A program made the translations under genes and the position numbers. The notes under the pieces were generated by a model, which was not told the DNA's origin, ran no database searches, and saw only the letters and a program-made list of their open reading frames with translations. A DNA stretch of 64,000 nt from Nitrospirota bacterium. GTDB lineage: Bacteria > Nitrospirota > Thermodesulfovibrionia > Thermodesulfovibrionales > Dissulfurispiraceae. Each line of letters opens with the position of its first letter. Positions within the stretch are counted from its first letter, which is position 1. Location: the NCBI GenBank assembly GCA_015233365.1, contig JADFXU010000008.1:1-64000 (forward strand), read 5' to 3'. This document shows, in pieces, positions 41,709 to 51,282 of the stretch.

Positions 41709-43259
41709 ATGAAGACCGATGACCAACTGGAACATCTGAGAAAACTCAGGGAAGAAGCCCTTTTGGGCGGTGGTCGAAAAAGAATCGATAAACAGCATGA
41801 AAAAGGCCTTTTGACCGCCAGGGAGCGTATTGATCTGCTTTTAGACAAGGGCTCTTTCGAGGAATTCGATATGTTCAAGACCCATAGATGCAGGGATTTC
41901 GGCATGGATAAGCAGGTCTTCCTGGGAGACGGTGTAGTAACCGGGCATGGCACTATCGATGGCCGTATTGTCTATGTTTTTGCCCAGGATTTTACCGTGC
42001 TCGGTGGCTCCCTGTCAGAAACCTATGCGGAAAAAATCTGTAAGATAATGGATCTTGCCATGAAAAACGGCGCTCCGGTGGTCGGATTGAATGATTCCGG
42101 AGGGGCGCGTATTCAGGAAGGAATTGAGAGTCTCGCCGGCTATTCGGAGATATTCCAACGCAATGTCATGGCCTCGGGGGTAGTGCCCCAGATCTCGGCG
42201 ATTTTTGGTCCCTGTGCCGGTGGAGCCGTATATTCGCCGGCCCTCACCGATTTTGTCATCATGGTCCAGAAGAAATCGTATATGTTTCTCACCGGCCCGA
42301 AAGTCGTCAAGTCACTGACTCATGAAGATGTCAGCGAAGAAACTTTAGGCGGGGCAGCGATGCATGCCAGTCGCAGCGGAGTTGTTGATCATCCTGCCGG
42401 GTCAGAAGCCGATGCAATCGCCTATGTTCGCCGACTGCTTTCGTTTCTGCCCCAGAATAATATGGAAAATCCTCCCCTTGTGCCCTGCACCGATCCGCCT
42501 GATCGGGAGATTGCCGCACTCAACCAGATTATTCCTGAAAATCGCAATGCTGCCTACGATATGAAAGATATTATCCTTCAAACAGTAGATAACAATGATT
42601 TTTTTGAGGTTAAGGAAAACTTCGCACCGAATCTCTTAGTCGGGTTTGCCAGGTATAACGGGATGAGTGTCGGTATAGTTGCCAACCAGCCGGCCTATCT
42701 CTCCGGTGTCCTCGATATCGACTCCTCAATAAAGGGTGCTCGTTTTGTCAGGTTCTGCGATTGTTTCAATATTCCGGTTGTTACCTTTGTCGACGTTCCC
42801 GGCTTCTTGCCGGGAACCGCTCAGGAGTTTGGCGGAGTGATACGTAACGGTGCTAAAATTCTCTATGCCTTTGCCGAGGCGACTATTCCCAAGGTAACGG
42901 TGATTACAAGAAAAGCGTATGGCGGAGCCTATTGCGTCATGTCCTCCAAACATTTACGCGGGGATTTTAACTATGCCTGGCCCACCGCTGAAATTGCAGT
43001 GATGGGGGCAAGAGGTGCTGCCGGAGTTTTGTATGGCAAGGAGGCCCAAAAAGCCCCGGATCCAAGCGCATTTTTGGCAGAAAAGGTGAAGGAGTACCGG
43101 GATGCTGTTGCCAATCCCTACGTAGCAGCCGAACGCGGTTACATCGATGATATTATCGAGCCGTCGAAAACCAGGGCAAGAATAATCAAGTCACTGGGGC
43201 TGCTCCAGAATAAGCGCGATACAAATCCGATGAAAAAGCACGGTAATATACCACTATAG
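41709..43259 (+). CDS. Methylmalonyl-CoA carboxyltransferase 12S-type / decarboxylase alpha subunit
   Basis: 516 aa of the same fold as the beta subunit at 36284. [54 protein letters not shown] and [19 protein letters not shown] are the carboxyl-CoA and biotin sites. With a pyruvate carboxyltransferase/biotin-carrier gene downstream and no biotin carboxylase in this cassette, the best fit is the 12S subunit of methylmalonyl-CoA:pyruvate transcarboxylase, as in Propionibacterium and propionate-metabolising Desulfobulbus-type bacteria (inference). GGAG precedes the ATG; it starts 125 bases after the repeat. Confidence 0.9.
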   Translation: MKTDDQLEHLRKLREEALLGGGRKRIDKQHEKGLLTARERIDLLLDKGSFEEFDMFKTHRCRDFGMDKQVFLGDGVVTGHGTIDGRIVYVFAQDFTVLGGSLSETYAEKICKIMDLAMKNGAPVVGLNDSGGARIQEGIESLAGYSEIFQRNVMASGVVPQISAIFGPCAGGAVYSPALTDFVIMVQKKSYMFLTGPKVVKSLTHEDVSEETLGGAAMHASRSGVVDHPAGSEADAIAYVRRLLSFLPQNNMENPPLVPCTDPPDREIAALNQIIPENRNAAYDMKDIILQTVDNNDFFEVKENFAPNLLVGFARYNGMSVGIVANQPAYLSGVLDIDSSIKGARFVRFCDCFNIPVVTFVDVPGFLPGTAQEFGGVIRNGAKILYAFAEATIPKVTVITRKAYGGAYCVMSSKHLRGDFNYAWPTAEIAVMGARGAAGVLYGKEAQKAPDPSAFLAEKVKEYRDAVANPYVAAERGYIDDIIEPSKTRARIIKSLGLLQNKRDTNPMKKHGNIPL

Positions 43260-43297
43260 CAGTCGCAAATACGTCTGAGTATCATAAGGAGATCCAC

Positions 43298-43582
43298 ATG
43301 ACAGTGAAGATTTTTATTAAACGAAAGGTGCGGGATAATAATGCCGTTGAACTGACACTCCTCCTTAAAAAGTTGCGGGCTCTCACCCTCAGTCAACCCG
43401 GCTATATCTCAGGAGAAACCTTAAAAAGAATAGACAATAAAGATGAGTGCATGGTGATTGGTACCTGGCGTTCCCTGGAAGACTGGAACAATTGGGTAAA
43501 CAATCCGCAACGTATCGAAGTTCAGTCGGAGATAGATAGACTGCTTGGCGAGGAAACAGAATACGCCATATACAGCTACTGA
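43298..43582 (+). CDS. Antibiotic biosynthesis monooxygenase-domain (ABM) protein
   Basis: 94 aa, a single ABM ferredoxin-like fold: VKIFIKRKVRDNN, LTLSQPGYISGETL, and CMVIGTWRSLEDWNNWVNNPQR are the typical strands and loop. Members range from cofactor-free monooxygenases to haem-degrading or purely structural dimers. No reaction can be assigned. It lies 38 bases after the 12S-like gene with a ribosome site (AAGGAGA) and appears to be part of the operon. Confidence 0.8.
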   Translation: MTVKIFIKRKVRDNNAVELTLLLKKLRALTLSQPGYISGETLKRIDNKDECMVIGTWRSLEDWNNWVNNPQRIEVQSEIDRLLGEETEYAIYSY

Positions 43583-43680
43583 TGGTGGTCTTGAAGACAA
43601 TCACTCGGTATTATCATGCTGCCCATGGTGCTGTTTCCGGATACCGGGCTGTGTAGTTAATACAAAATATGGGGGATGTG

Positions 43681-43887
43681 ATGGCAGGTCAAAGAAAGAA
43701 AATGGCTGCCGCCCTGGCTGCCGTGAGTCTCTATCTGCAACAGGAGGAAGCTATGGCGGCGCAAGAGCAGCAAGCGCCTCTCAAGAAACCTCAGGGTTTC
43801 GAGTTCAGCCAGTGGGGACAGAGTGGGCGGCAGGAGATGATGGCCATGCGGAAATTAATCCAGATGAGGGCGTTTACGCGCTTTTAA
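43681..43887 (+). CDS. Small accessory protein of the carboxyltransferase operon
   Basis: 68 aa from the ATG at 43681 (GGGGGA upstream; ATG 43669 is an alternative). An N-terminal helix KKMAAALAAVSLYLQQEEA is followed by a Gln/Ala-rich linker and a conserved-looking end, FEFSQWGQSGRQEMMAMRKLIQMRAF. Short proteins of this plan (helix with ...AV..YLQQEE, then W...GRQ..M..R.L.QLR.F) are encoded between carboxylase subunits in several propionate-metabolising anaerobes and recall the small gamma/delta subunits of decarboxylases. Probably an assembly or linker subunit (inference). Confidence 0.6.
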   Translation: MAGQRKKMAAALAAVSLYLQQEEAMAAQEQQAPLKKPQGFEFSQWGQSGRQEMMAMRKLIQMRAFTRF

Positions 43888-43929
43888 TAGCATCAACTGT
43901 TAATGATGAAGAAGGAGGAAACACATACA

Positions 43930-45909
43930 ATGAGCGATCAAGCAATGAACGATCAAGTGAAGATGACCCCGATGAACTATTCCGCAGACCGGCCAAAGGC
44001 AAAGAATCCTGTTAAGATTATGGATCTGTCCCTGCGTGATGGCCATCAGTCCCTTTTCGCTACCCGTGGGCGTACAGAGGATATGATTCCGGTAGCTGAA
44101 CTGATGGATGAGGTCGGGTTCTGGGCGATTGAAACTTGGGGTGGAGCCACCTTCGATACCATGCACCGGTTTCTCAACGAAGATCCCTGGGAACGTTTGC
44201 GTACCTTGAAGCGCTATATTAAAAAGACCCCTTTCTCTATGCTGCTGCGGGCGCAGAACCTGGTCGGTTATCGAAATTACGCCGACGACCTGGCCTTTGC
44301 TTTTGTTGAGCGCGCGGCCGAAAACGGTATGGATATTTTCAGGACTTTCGATGCCTTAAACGATTATCGCAATTTCGAGACGGTGGTCAAACAGATAAAA
44401 AAGAGCGGCAAACATTTTCAAGGCTGCATCTGTTACACCCTCACCGAGCCGCGGCTTGGCGGAGAAGTCTACAATCTTGAATATTATACTGATAGAGCAA
44501 AATCCCTTGAGTCGATGGGGGCGGATTCCGTCTGTATCAAGGATATGGCTGGGCTGTTGGCTCCCTATGATGCCTATCCACTCATTAAGGCCCTGAAAAA
44601 AGAGGTCAAAGTACCCATTCATCTGCACAGCCATTTTACCTCAGGCATGTCGCCAATGTCGCACCTCAAGGCCATTGAAGCAGGAGTGGACATTATCGAT
44701 ACTTGCATGACGCCATATGCTTACCGGACTTCGCATGCTGCTGTTGAGCCTTTGGTTATGGCCCTTTTGGGGACAAATCGCGATACCGGCTTCGATATTA
44801 AAAAATTAGCTAAAATTAATGAGATACTTGAAAAAGAGGTGATGCCTAAATATAAGCACCTCCTCGATGACTCGAAGGTTTCGATTATCGATATCAATGT
44901 CTTGCTGCATCAGACTCCGGGCGGGATGTTGTCGAACCTGGTCAATCAATTACGGGAAATGGATGCCCTGGATAAAATTGATGAGGTGTACAAGGAATTG
45001 CCGCGAGTGCGCAAAGACCTGGGCCAGGTCCCCCTTGTTACCCCGACCAGCCAGATAGTCGGTGTGCAGACCGTCAACAATGTTCTGCATGACACTCCCG
45101 GCGAACGTTACAAGATGATCACCGGGCAGGTGAAGGACCTCTGCTTCGGCTTGTACGGCAAGACCGCTGTGCCTATTAATCCTGAAGTGCAAGAAAAGGC
45201 CCTGAAAGGCTACCCCCGTGGAGAAAAGCCGATCACCTGTCGTCCGGCAGAAGTTCTCGAGCCGGAACTGGCCAAGGCGAAAGCCGAGATCGGTGATTTG
45301 GCAGCAGATATAGATGACATCATCACTTATGCCCTGTTTCCAATCACCGGTAAGAAATTTCTTGAGTGGAAGTATGGCAAAGCAGAGGCTCCAGCCAGTG
45401 TGAAGCCGATCACCATTGAGGATGTTAAGAAAAAAGATGAACTTGTGAAAAAGGCCTTGACTGGCAAACTCGTTGAGGTGAAACAGGTTGACAAACCGCA
45501 GAAGTCACAGGCAGTCAGAACCTTCAACGTTTTTGTTGATGAGGAATTTTTTGCAGTCGAGGTTGATCCTGTAGGCAACACACATCTTGTGTCGGTTCCC
45601 CAACCGGTCGCCGCTGCTGCACCGGCTCCGGTCGCTGCTGCTCCTATGAAGGCCCCGGCTCCTGCACCTGCCCCGGAACCTGCGCACCAGGGAGACGGAA
45701 CAGTCCTTCTTGCGCCGATGCCCGGGATGATCATCAAGTATATGGTAAAAACCGGAGATGCTGTAAAGAAAGGTGATACTATTGTTGTCCTTGAAGCTAT
45801 GAAGATGGAAAACAACCTTACCGCCCCCTGTGATGGGAAGGTTCAAGGTATCAAGTTTGCCAGTGGCGACACGGTTGCAAAAGGCGCCGTTCTCTGTGTT
45901 ATCGGATAA
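43930..45909 (+). CDS. Pyruvate/oxaloacetate carboxyltransferase with C-terminal biotin carrier (5S + 1.3S fusion)
   Basis: About 659 aa. The PYC_OADA TIM barrel has MDLSLRDGHQSLFATRGRT, the metal-site HLHSHFTSG and the catalytic Lys in CIKDMAGL. A conserved carboxylase domain follows, then an Ala/Pro-rich hinge (about 560-590) and a biotinyl domain with LLAPMPGMII and biotin Lys in LEAMKMENNL. It moves CO2 between biotin and pyruvate/oxaloacetate; with the 12S-like subunit this makes a transcarboxylase. Oxaloacetate decarboxylase alpha is the alternative, but no OadB sodium pump is present. ATG 43930 chosen; AAGGAGG lies 11 bases upstream. Confidence 0.92.
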   Translation: MSDQAMNDQVKMTPMNYSADRPKAKNPVKIMDLSLRDGHQSLFATRGRTEDMIPVAELMDEVGFWAIETWGGATFDTMHRFLNEDPWERLRTLKRYIKKTPFSMLLRAQNLVGYRNYADDLAFAFVERAAENGMDIFRTFDALNDYRNFETVVKQIKKSGKHFQGCICYTLTEPRLGGEVYNLEYYTDRAKSLESMGADSVCIKDMAGLLAPYDAYPLIKALKKEVKVPIHLHSHFTSGMSPMSHLKAIEAGVDIIDTCMTPYAYRTSHAAVEPLVMALLGTNRDTGFDIKKLAKINEILEKEVMPKYKHLLDDSKVSIIDINVLLHQTPGGMLSNLVNQLREMDALDKIDEVYKELPRVRKDLGQVPLVTPTSQIVGVQTVNNVLHDTPGERYKMITGQVKDLCFGLYGKTAVPINPEVQEKALKGYPRGEKPITCRPAEVLEPELAKAKAEIGDLAADIDDIITYALFPITGKKFLEWKYGKAEAPASVKPITIEDVKKKDELVKKALTGKLVEVKQVDKPQKSQAVRTFNVFVDEEFFAVEVDPVGNTHLVSVPQPVAAAAPAPVAAAPMKAPAPAPAPEPAHQGDGTVLLAPMPGMIIKYMVKTGDAVKKGDTIVVLEAMKMENNLTAPCDGKVQGIKFASGDTVAKGAVLCVIG

Positions 45910-45913
45910 ATCT

Positions 45914-45957
45914 GTAAGGGGCGCCGGCTCTTTTCTTTGAAGAGTCATGTGCCCCGA
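45914..45957 (+). terminator. Possible hairpin after the carboxyltransferase gene
   Basis: GGGGC at about 45919-45923 pairs with GCCCC at 45951-45955 and GCTCTT with AAGAGT inside, separated by small bulges. No long T-run follows, so termination is uncertain. Confidence 0.3.
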
Positions 45958-46019
45958 CTTTAATCCTTGGTGTAAGTGGTTGTAAAACAGGGCCTGTTTT
46001 TGAACCTGGGTGAGGTTCT

Positions 46020-46529
46020 ATGCTAATAAGAGAGTTGAACGGAAATACCCCGAAGTTTGGTAAGGATTGTTTTATGGCCGAGACTGCCGTCATTGTTGGT
46101 GACGTGGTGATGGGAGATCAGTGCAGTATCTGGTACAATGCAGTGATTCGGGGTGATGTTCACTTTATTCGGATGGGTAACAAAGTAAACATTCAGGATG
46201 GAGCTGTGGTGCATTGTACCTATCAGAAATCGCCTGCCACTATTGGTAATAACGTCTCCGTTGGACACAATGCCATCGTTCATGGCTGCACTATTCACGA
46301 TAATGTTCTTGTGGGAATGGGGGCGATTGTTATGGATGATTGCGTGGTTGAAAGCAATTCAATCGTAGCTGCCGGTGCCGTAGTTACCGAAGGTACACGG
46401 GTAGAGGCGGGAACGATTTATGCCGGTGTGCCGGCGAGAAAGCTAAAAGATATCAGTCAAGAACTGATTTCTGGTGAAATTGAAAGAATAGCGAACAACT
46501 ATATTAAATACTCCGGCTGGTACAAATAG
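46020..46529 (+). CDS. Gamma-class carbonic anhydrase/YrdA-like hexapeptide protein
   Basis: 169 aa left-handed beta-helix: hexapeptide repeats such as VIVGDVVMGDQCSIWYNAVI, and the three zinc His in VVHCTYQKS, VGHNAIVHGC and neighbouring turn, with the RGDVHFI motif of the family. It may hydrate CO2 near the biotin enzymes that consume or release bicarbonate (inference); many YrdA/CaiE-like members lack measurable activity. It closes the plus-strand half of the cassette and is convergent with meaB (24-base gap). Confidence 0.88.
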   Translation: MLIRELNGNTPKFGKDCFMAETAVIVGDVVMGDQCSIWYNAVIRGDVHFIRMGNKVNIQDGAVVHCTYQKSPATIGNNVSVGHNAIVHGCTIHDNVLVGMGAIVMDDCVVESNSIVAAGAVVTEGTRVEAGTIYAGVPARKLKDISQELISGEIERIANNYIKYSGWYK

Positions 46530-46553
46530 CATTTTCTACCCTGCACCCTTCCT

Positions 46554-47543
46554 TTATCTCCCGTTTCGGGTATACAAAAAGGCAAGAAGGCTATCGGCGG
46601 CTGCAGTCGGCGAAGTCTTGTTTTCTTCCACGTTTCTTCTTAACGTTGGCAAGGCCTCGCGGACATGGGGGCTGGTGTAGAACCAGTGTCGTAATCCTTC
46701 ATCAATAAGGAAGGCCATCCAGTCGAGGGCTTGGGTTTTTCTTTTTTCCGCCATTTCGCCGCTGACAGTCAATTTGTCGCGATGGTCCAGGATAGTCTCC
46801 CAGATTTTATCAATTCCTTTCCCTTCCACGGCGCTGCAGGTAAGAACCGGGGGACACCAATTCGGGCTGTTGGCCATGCGCATGTGCAAAGCCGTCTGAT
46901 ACTCCTTCTGAGCTATCTCAGCCCGCAACAGATTGTCGCCGTCGGCTTTATTGATGACAATGGCGTCAGCCACTTCAAGCACGCCCTTTTTCATTCCTTG
47001 AAGTTCGTCTCCCGCTCCGGCAATCATCAGCACCAGAAAAAAATCGACCATGGAGGCGACGGTGGTCTCCGATTGACCGACGCCAACCGTTTCGATTATC
47101 ACAACATCATAGCCAGCGGCTTCGCAGACGAGCATGGTTTCCCGGGTTTTTCTGCCGACACCGCCGAGAGTTCCACCTGATGGGGACGGGCGAATAAAGG
47201 CGTTTGGGTCAACCGCCAGTCGTTCCATGCGAGTTTTGTCACCCAGAATACTGCCGCCGCTGCGGCTGCTGCTTGGGTCGATGGCAAGGACGGCAACCCG
47301 GTGTCCAAGACCTGTGAGCATCGTCCCAAACCTTTCGATATATGTACTCTTTCCCGCACCGGGAACGCCGGTTATGCCAATGCGAATGCCGCGGCCAGTA
47401 TAAGGAAGGAGTCTGTCAACTATGGTTTGGGCAAGTTGTTGATGGTTCGGATGAGTGCTTTCGATAAGGGTGATGGTCCTGGCGAGTGTCAGACGATCAC
47501 GATTAAGAACTCCTGTCACATAGTGCTGGGGGTCATTTAACAT
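46554..47543 (-). CDS. meaB: Methylmalonyl-CoA mutase chaperone GTPase (MeaB/ArgK)
   Basis: 329 aa G3E GTPase. Walker A GITGVPGAGKSTYIE, the metal Asp in AIDPSSSRSGGSILGDKTRM, IETVGVGQSE, and the NKAD base-recognition motif are present. It loads adenosylcobalamin into the mutase and protects it from inactivation. Lies downstream of the mutase gene on the same strand, separated by a 143-base gap with a strong hairpin. Confidence 0.94.
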   Translation of the reverse strand: MLNDPQHYVTGVLNRDRLTLARTITLIESTHPNHQQLAQTIVDRLLPYTGRGIRIGITGVPGAGKSTYIERFGTMLTGLGHRVAVLAIDPSSSRSGGSILGDKTRMERLAVDPNAFIRPSPSGGTLGGVGRKTRETMLVCEAAGYDVVIIETVGVGQSETTVASMVDFFLVLMIAGAGDELQGMKKGVLEVADAIVINKADGDNLLRAEIAQKEYQTALHMRMANSPNWCPPVLTCSAVEGKGIDKIWETILDHRDKLTVSGEMAEKRKTQALDWMAFLIDEGLRHWFYTSPHVREALPTLRRNVEENKTSPTAAADSLLAFLYTRNGR

Positions 47544-47628
47544 TGAACATGGATCCTGGTTGGTAAGCCATTGTCTTCTATTCTAATGGGCTTCTCGCAA
47601 AAAAGCCACAGAAAGAAAGGAGCGAAAA

Positions 47629-47675
47629 CCCATGGCAGGCTTTGCGGCAAGAAAGGCCGCCAAGCCTGCCATGGG
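47629..47675 (-). terminator. Strong stem-loop between the mutase gene and meaB
   Basis: CCCATGGCAGGCTT (47629-47642) and AAGCCTGCCATGGG (47662-47675) form a perfect 14-bp stem, extended inside by GCGGC/GCCGC around a 7-base loop. On the minus strand a TTTT run follows at once. This is a good intrinsic terminator, or a processing or attenuation site that lowers meaB relative to the mutase. Confidence 0.7.
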
Positions 47676-47686
47676 AAGTACAGATT

Positions 47687-49828
47687 TTATTGAAGATATT
47701 TTTCTTCCAGCAAGGCAAGAGTTTTATCGGCAGATTCGGGGATCGGTGTGCCTGGCCCAAAAATAGCCTTTACTCCGGCTTTATAGAGGAAATCATAATC
47801 CCCGGGAGGGATAATACCCCCGGCAACAACGAGAATTTCGCCACCGCCGATTTTTTTCAGTTCTTCAATCAGGGCAGGAATGAGCGACTTGTGCCCGGCC
47901 GCAAGACTTGAGGCGCCAACAAGATGGACGTCGTTTTCAATAGCCATTTTCGCCGCCTCCTCAGGGGTCTGGAACATCGGGCTGATGTCAACATCGAAGC
48001 CGAGGTCGGCATAGGCGCTGGCAACAACCTTGAAGCCGCGATCATGACCGTCCTGACCCATCTTGGTAACCAGTAGGCGTGGGCGTCGGCCCTGTTTTTC
48101 AAGGAACACATTTGTTCGTTGTTTTATCGCCGTGACAGCATTGTTGTCACCTGTGTATTCCGACGAGTAGGCGCCGGAGATACAACGGGTGGTGGCGACG
48201 AAGCGGCCAAACACCGATTCCATGGCAGTAGAAATTTCACCCACAGTGGCCCTTGCCCGAACCGCAGGTAGTGCTGCCTCCAGCAAGTTGCCGCCGTTTT
48301 TCGCGGCGTTGGTCAGATCTGCCAGTGCCCTTTCGACTGCCACGTTGTCGCGGCTGGCCTTGATTTCTTTGATGCGGGCAATCTGTTCATCGCGAACGGT
48401 AGCTGGTACTTCCCGGACTTCGAAATCAATTTTCTCGTTGGCAAGCTTGTATTTGTTGACTCCGACTATCACATCAAGGCCTTGATCGATTCGGGCCTGT
48501 TTTCTTGCCGCCGATTCCTCGATACGCATTTTTGGCATACCGCTTTCGATGGCCTTGGCCATTCCACCCAGTTCATTGATTTCATCGATTATTTTTTGAG
48601 ATTCATTGATGATGCTGTTGGTCAGTGATTCGAGATAGTATGAACCGCCCAAGGGATCAATGACATGACAGATCTGCGATTCTTCCTGGATGATGATCTG
48701 GGTGTTGCGGGCAATGCGGGCGGAGAAATCAGTTGGCAGACCGATAGCTTCATCAAAGGAATTGGTATGCAGGGACTGGGTACCGCCAAGTGCAGCGGTC
48801 ATGGCTTCCAGAGTGGTACGAATGATGTTGTTGTGCGGATCCTGCTCGGTGAGACTCCACCCCGACGTCTGGCAGTGGGTACGGAGCATGGAGGATTTGG
48901 CATTTTTTGGGTTAAACTGGCTCATTAACCGATACCAGAGGAATCTGGCGGCTCGCAGCATGGCAATATCCATGAAGAAATTCATGCCGATGCCGAAAAA
49001 GAAAGAAAGCCTTGGGGCAAAGGTGTCAACGTCCATACCGCTCTTCAATGCCGCTTTCACATATTCGACACCATCAGCTAAGGTAAAGGCTGTCTGCAGC
49101 ACGCTATTGGCGCCTGCTTCCATCATATGGTAGCCGCTGATGCTGATGGTATTGTATTTGGGCATCTCCCTGGAACAATAGGCCATGATATCGGAGATAA
49201 CACGCATCGATGGGGTGGGAGGGTAGATGTAGGTGTTTCGGGTAAGATACTCTTTGAGGATGTCGTTCTGTATAGTGCCTTCCAGCTTGTCGTGGGCAAC
49301 ACCCTGTTCTTCGGCGGCGACAATGTACCCGGCAAGTATCGGAATAACCGCCCCATTCATGGTCATCGATACCGACATCTGGTCAAGAGGAATGCCGTTG
49401 AAAAGAATTTTCATATCTTCAACGGAATCTATGGCAACACCCGCCTTGCCGATATCGCCGGCAACCCGCGGATGGTCGGAATCATAACCCCTGTGGGTAG
49501 CCAAATCGAAGGCGACCGACAGACCTTTTTGCCCGGCGGCCAGAGCCTTATGGTAAAAGGCATTCGATTCTTTGGCGGTTGAGAAACCGGCATACTGACG
49601 AATGGTCCACGGTCGCCCGGTATACATGGTGGCCATGGGGCCTCGGACATACGGAGCCATCCCGGGGAGGGTGTTAGCTGATTCCATGCCCTCCAGATCT
49701 TCGGCGGTATAAAGAGGTTTGACTTTAATACCTTCCGGGGTCATCCAGGAAAGTGTCTCTACGGATTTGCCCTTCATCTGCTTTTCAGCAATTTCTGTCC
49801 ATTTTGGTAGTTGTGGGTGTTGTGCCAT
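47687..49828 (-). CDS. mcm: Methylmalonyl-CoA mutase, single-chain
   Basis: 713 aa, the size of the catalytic alpha chain (homodimeric or ScpA-type). The substrate barrel has [21 protein letters not shown] and [10 protein letters not shown]; the C-terminal cobalamin domain has the base-off His motif DGHDRG (with KMGQ before it) and [12 protein letters not shown]. It interconverts succinyl-CoA and (R)-methylmalonyl-CoA using adenosylcobalamin. Full length, no frameshift. First gene before the terminator; the epimerase gene is 60 bases upstream. Confidence 0.95.
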   Translation of the reverse strand: MAQHPQLPKWTEIAEKQMKGKSVETLSWMTPEGIKVKPLYTAEDLEGMESANTLPGMAPYVRGPMATMYTGRPWTIRQYAGFSTAKESNAFYHKALAAGQKGLSVAFDLATHRGYDSDHPRVAGDIGKAGVAIDSVEDMKILFNGIPLDQMSVSMTMNGAVIPILAGYIVAAEEQGVAHDKLEGTIQNDILKEYLTRNTYIYPPTPSMRVISDIMAYCSREMPKYNTISISGYHMMEAGANSVLQTAFTLADGVEYVKAALKSGMDVDTFAPRLSFFFGIGMNFFMDIAMLRAARFLWYRLMSQFNPKNAKSSMLRTHCQTSGWSLTEQDPHNNIIRTTLEAMTAALGGTQSLHTNSFDEAIGLPTDFSARIARNTQIIIQEESQICHVIDPLGGSYYLESLTNSIINESQKIIDEINELGGMAKAIESGMPKMRIEESAARKQARIDQGLDVIVGVNKYKLANEKIDFEVREVPATVRDEQIARIKEIKASRDNVAVERALADLTNAAKNGGNLLEAALPAVRARATVGEISTAMESVFGRFVATTRCISGAYSSEYTGDNNAVTAIKQRTNVFLEKQGRRPRLLVTKMGQDGHDRGFKVVASAYADLGFDVDISPMFQTPEEAAKMAIENDVHLVGASSLAAGHKSLIPALIEELKKIGGGEILVVAGGIIPPGDYDFLYKAGVKAIFGPGTPIPESADKTLALLEEKYLQ

Positions 49829-49888
49829 TTGTTACTCCTTGTCTAACGGGATTTCCTGCCTGTGAAGCGGATGAGTGCAGAGGGTGTG

Positions 49889-50290
49889 TCAACGCTCACA
49901 GAGTTCAACCAGGACACCTCCGGTGGCCTTTGGGTGCAGGAAGGCAATCTTGGCGCCACCCGCACCAATTCGCGGTTGCTGGTCGATGAGTTGAATACCG
50001 TTTTCCTTAAGTTCTTTTAAGGCCTCTTCGATATTTGCTACTCGAAAAGCGACATGCTGAAACCCAGTGCCTTTCTTTTCAATGAATTTTGCCACCGGCC
50101 CATCGGGTGAGGTTGACTCAAGAAGTTCCACTTCACTGTCACCGACTGGAAAAAACGCTGTGGTCACTTTTTGGGTTTCTACCGTTTCAGAGCCTTCGAA
50201 CCTCAGTCCGAGAACGCCGGACCAAAAATTTTTTCCGTCATCAATACTGTTGACAGCTATTCCCAGATGGTCAATTTTAAGTATTTCCAT
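49889..50290 (-). CDS. mce: Methylmalonyl-CoA epimerase
   Basis: 133 aa vicinal-oxygen-chelate fold. EILKIDHLGIAVNSIDDG (metal His), the ELLESTSPDGPVAKFIEKKG loop, FQHVAFRV (metal His) and GAKIAFLHPKATGGVLVELCE (metal Glu) are the family's metal-binding segments. It exchanges (R)- and (S)-methylmalonyl-CoA, which links the mutase to the (S)-specific transcarboxylase. ATG 50290 has GGGAGA upstream; the frame extends further 5' without support. Confidence 0.93.
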   Translation of the reverse strand: MEILKIDHLGIAVNSIDDGKNFWSGVLGLRFEGSETVETQKVTTAFFPVGDSEVELLESTSPDGPVAKFIEKKGTGFQHVAFRVANIEEALKELKENGIQLIDQQPRIGAGGAKIAFLHPKATGGVLVELCER

Positions 50291-50379
50291 TGTGTGTCTC
50301 CCTGAGTCAGAGTCTCGTGCTATCTTACTTCCATGCTTAAAAAGCAAATTTTTATCAGTAAATAATCACTTTCTTAACA

Positions 50380-51249
50380 TCAAAAAACACCAGCACAGAA
50401 ATCGCCGAACCTGCCGAGATTATCACATACATGAATTCCCGCTTCCTTCATGACCGCAATCTTTGACTGGGCAGTACCGGTCTTGCCGCTCACTATCGCC
50501 CCCGCGTGTCCCATGCGTCTGCCCGGGGGAGCGCTTAATCCCGCAACAAACCCGACTACGGGCTTACTGACTTTTTCGGCGATATAGGCAGCAGCCTCTT
50601 CCTCTGCAGTGCCGCCGATTTCACCCACAAGTACGATCCCCTTTGTCTCCGGATCTTCTTCAAAGGCCTTGAGACAATCGATAAAGTTTGTTCCGTTTAC
50701 CGGGTCGCCTCCGATGCCGAGGCAGGTTGTCTGGCCGATTCCTTTCGTAGTCAATTGATGCACAACCTCATAGGTCAAGGTGCCGGAGCGCGACACAACG
50801 CCGATGGGCCCGCCGGGCTTGTGGATGAAGGCGGGCATGATACCGATCTTGCACTGACCTGGCGTTATTATCCCGGGACAGTTCGGCCCGATAAGTCTGA
50901 CTTGTTTCCCATTCAGATAATTCTTGATCCGCATCATGTCGAGCACCGGAATGCCTTCGGTAATGGCGACAATAATATCGACATCACCGTCGATCGCCTC
51001 CATGATGGCCTTTGCGGCAAAGGCCGGAGGCACAAAAATCATGCTGCAGTTCGCACCGGTTTCACGCACAGCCTCCTTGACAGAATTAAATACCGGCACA
51101 TCGTCCATGTTCTGTCCGCCTTTCCCGGGGGTCACACCGGCCACGACCCGCGTACCGTATTCAATACACTGCCGGGCATGGAACTGGCCTTCTCTGCCGG
51201 TAATCCCCTGGACAAGCAGTCTTGTTTCCTTATCTACAAATATTGCCAT
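50380..51249 (-). CDS. sucD: Succinate-CoA ligase alpha subunit
   Basis: 289 aa. The CoA-binding Rossmann part has [30 protein letters not shown] and the phospho-His segment [18 protein letters not shown] are diagnostic. With SucC it interconverts succinyl-CoA and succinate with NTP formation. In this cassette it would close the propionate-succinate route and conserve energy. Starts 33 bases after the sucC stop. Confidence 0.95.
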   Translation of the reverse strand: MAIFVDKETRLLVQGITGREGQFHARQCIEYGTRVVAGVTPGKGGQNMDDVPVFNSVKEAVRETGANCSMIFVPPAFAAKAIMEAIDGDVDIIVAITEGIPVLDMMRIKNYLNGKQVRLIGPNCPGIITPGQCKIGIMPAFIHKPGGPIGVVSRSGTLTYEVVHQLTTKGIGQTTCLGIGGDPVNGTNFIDCLKAFEEDPETKGIVLVGEIGGTAEEEAAAYIAEKVSKPVVGFVAGLSAPPGRRMGHAGAIVSGKTGTAQSKIAVMKEAGIHVCDNLGRFGDFCAGVF

Positions 51250-51282
51250 GATTTTCTATCCTTCCTTCCAAAAAACTATCAT

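Noticed and set aside
43545-44015. A 156-codon plus-strand frame overlapping the small accessory gene and the carboxyltransferase start
   Set aside because: It conflicts with two better-supported frames, has a low-complexity Cys/Gly/Arg/Ser composition and no ribosome site.
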